Shown: positions 6,621 through 7,779 of the stretch, in pieces
Layout: the number at the start of each line of letters is the position of its first letter
How positions within the stretch are numbered: position 1 is the first letter of the stretch
Assembly (NCBI GenBank): GCA_018657655.1
Contig: JABHWQ010000425.1
Location: 1 to 7,779 of the forward strand
Length of the DNA stretch: 7,779 nucleotides
DNA from: Chloroflexota bacterium
GTDB lineage: Bacteria; Chloroflexota; Dehalococcoidia; SZUA-161; SpSt-899
Direction of reading: 5' to 3'
Notes under the pieces: model-generated
Databases searched by the model: none
What the model saw: the letters and a program-made list of their open reading frames with translations, nothing else
Told to the model about the DNA's origin: nothing
Made by a program: the position numbers and the translations under genes

Positions 6621-6635
6621 TGAAGCACAGCGGGG

Positions 6636-7175
6636 CTACACCTGAGCAATATCATCAGCTATCAAGGCACTCCACAGGCGATCCTTAGTTTCGGCATGTT
6701 CCGGGCTATCCAAAAGAGCACACTGGTCAATATTTCTAGTACCAGCCAACAGCGCACACGTAAAGGCATAACAAGTTGTCTCTCCACATTGCTTGCAGTT
6801 GGTTTTGGGTAAAAGCCCATAGATGTCTACCGGACTGAGCAATCGTTGTGTTTCATAAGAAGGTACAATTTCATTTCGTCGTTCCCACGTCGAGTTTACG
6901 ATCTCCCGTACCCAGTTCAGGATACGCTTGGCGTCTTCTTCATCATCGATTTTAGCCATAGTGACCATTTCTGAATAAATGGTAATAAGACGATGTTGTT
7001 TTTTAATAACCAAAACTTTAGCGTTATGGTTGTAGGTGATATTGCTCACGGTGGCATTTAAATACGGAAAAACCTCATCGATGGGATCAGATAGCGATGC
7101 TATCACTCTCATTTTAGTAGCATCAGCAATGCATTCCATGATTTGAGTGATGTCACAATTATTCAATAACGTCAT
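6636..7175 (-). CDS. Iron-sulfur protein with CxxC-x4-C-x16-C domain
   Basis: A 179-residue protein with two parts. The N-terminal half (about 1-100) has two predicted beta-alpha units, with the conserved-looking FPYLNATVSNITYN (36-49). It resembles the N-terminal part of small Fe-S proteins found in methanogens and other anaerobes. The C-terminal half starts at IYGLLPKTNCKQCGETTCYAF. Cys127, Cys130, Cys135 and Cys152 give C-x2-C-x4-C-x16-C, the [4Fe-4S] pattern seen at the N-terminus of the large corrinoid iron-sulfur protein subunit of the acetyl-CoA pathway and in related electron carriers. Cys140 is extra. The corrinoid and TIM-barrel parts of those proteins are absent, so an electron-transfer or cofactor-maturation partner is more likely. 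Its ATG overlaps the preceding TGA (ATGA), so translation is probably coupled to the 66-residue gene. Cluster binding is well supported, the role is not known. Confidence 0.88.
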   Translation of the reverse strand: MTLLNNCDITQIMECIADATKMRVIASLSDPIDEVFPYLNATVSNITYNHNAKVLVIKKQHRLITIYSEMVTMAKIDDEEDAKRILNWVREIVNSTWERRNEIVPSYETQRLLSPVDIYGLLPKTNCKQCGETTCYAFTCALLAGTRNIDQCALLDSPEHAETKDRLWSALIADDIAQV

Positions 7176-7372
7176 GCTTCAGGTACCATTCTCATCCCCT
7201 GGTACTTGTTCCCTTTGCATCCGTATCGAATCTGAGACCGCATGATTTGATTGTAGACCGAATATTTGAGGAAATCGAAAGCCTGATCTTTGTTCTCATC
7301 AAGGATAATTTGTTGTAATTCGATGACGTCTTTCTCTTCGAGCGAGACAACCGATTTTTTTATCTGAATCAT
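7172..7372 (-). CDS. Hypothetical 66-residue protein between DUF2284 and Fe-S genes
   Basis: A small soluble protein that I cannot place in a family. It begins MIQIKKSVVSL, followed by a predicted helix rich in Glu and Asp (EEKDVIELQQIILDENKD). A second helix with Phe, Leu and Tyr follows, and the tail is basic (RSQIRYGCKGNKYQGMR) with a single Cys. Evidence that it is real: a strong ribosome site, a 21-base gap from the upstream gene, and a four-base ATGA overlap with the downstream Fe-S gene. These are typical of an operon member. It could be a small partner or assembly protein of the neighbouring metal proteins, which is inference from context only. Confidence 0.75.
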   Translation of the reverse strand: MIQIKKSVVSLEEKDVIELQQIILDENKDQAFDFLKYSVYNQIMRSQIRYGCKGNKYQGMRMVPEA

Positions 7373-7377
7373 TGCTA

Positions 7378-7386
7378 CTCCACCTC
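7378..7386 (-). promoter_or_regulatory. Ribosome binding site of the 66-residue gene
   Basis: On the minus strand the bases read GAGGTGGAG, ending 5 bases before the ATG at 7372. This good site in a 21-base gap supports the small gene as translated. Confidence 0.75.
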
Positions 7387-7393
7387 TTTATAA

Positions 7394-7779
7394 TTATCCG
7401 ATCAAAACAATGCCAGCCAGCATTCCCATCGGAACATCGGCAGGATCAGTCTCTGATGTGATGATGTCAACATGCCAATCGACGATTTTGCAAAGTTCCA
7501 GGAAATTGATCCCTAACCCGGAAATAGAGGGCCGAACAACTTCTGGGAAAAGGCAATCACCATCACTATGCAGAACAACACATTGTGGTTGATCGTAACA
7601 GAAGATCATTTTGCACGAACCCGCAGCCATCCCTTTAGAATTGGGATACCCATTTTCCTTTGCCAGTTTCTCAATCCCTGACGACATCTCATGTATGAGT
7701 CTGGCTATATCGTGCCTGCCATCACCCATCAGCATCGCAGTAGGAGCATCGATCTTGAAAGCTACGGCTTGCTCATATC
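7394..7779 (-). CDS. DUF2284 family putative metal-binding protein, C-terminal part (5' end outside window)
   Basis: The frame stays open to the window edge, so 127 C-terminal residues are visible and the ATG at 7735 is internal. The segment AAGSCKMIFCYDQPQC, with a further Cys in DGDC, then RPSISGLGIN and KIVDW, matches the C-terminal half of DUF2284 proteins, which are predicted cysteine-rich metal-binding proteins. Four cysteines in this block are candidates for an Fe-S cluster or other metal. The protein finishes with a hydrophobic strand (GMLAGIVLIG), also usual for the family. Biochemical function is unknown. It is the most upstream visible gene of the leftward operon, followed by the 66-residue gene and the Fe-S protein, which fits a joint role in redox or metal chemistry in an anaerobe. 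Any promoter is outside the window. Confidence 0.85.
   Translation of the reverse strand, partial: YEQAVAFKIDAPTAMLMGDGRHDIARLIHEMSSGIEKLAKENGYPNSKGMAAGSCKMIFCYDQPQCVVLHSDGDCLFPEVVRPSISGLGINFLELCKIVDWHVDIITSETDPADVPMGMLAGIVLIG

Overview
The window looks like chromosomal DNA from an anaerobic bacterium of moderate GC content. A Chloroflexota lineage (Dehalococcoidia-like) is my best guess. The reasons are a DUF2851 protein, a split MaoC pair, and Fe-S/DUF2284 proteins of a kind common in strict anaerobes. This placement rests on family recognition only and is tentative. No RNA gene, insertion sequence, CRISPR array or long repeat is visible. Genes fill nearly the whole window, and no gene-free stretch exceeds about 160 bases.

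Left part (1-2046, + strand): the 3' half of carB (carbamoyl-phosphate synthase large chain), cut by the window edge. A good sigma70-like promoter follows, then two small hot-dog-fold genes that appear to form a split MaoC-type hydratase. The first lacks the usual active-site motif and the second carries it.

Centre (2203-6602, + strand): a tight five-gene cluster behind a plausible promoter at 2148-2176. In order it encodes an 89-residue PLDc_N-type membrane protein, a 409-residue protein I do not recognise, a stand-alone cyclic-nucleotide-binding-like domain with an unusual ligand cassette, a patatin-like phospholipase with a complete Ser-Asp dyad, and a DUF2851 protein with a C-terminal Cys motif. 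Gaps are 14-55 bases. Membrane protein, sensor-like domain and lipid hydrolase together suggest a membrane-lipid response module. That role is an inference, and this is the part of the window most likely to be undescribed.

Right part (6636-7779, - strand, convergent with the centre): a likely three-gene operon read leftwards. It holds a DUF2284 putative metal-binding protein cut by the window edge, a 66-residue hypothetical protein, and a protein with a C-x2-C-x4-C-x16-C iron-sulfur domain. The last two overlap by four bases (ATGA), so translation is probably coupled. The cysteine content points to an anaerobic redox or metal-cofactor role of unknown detail.
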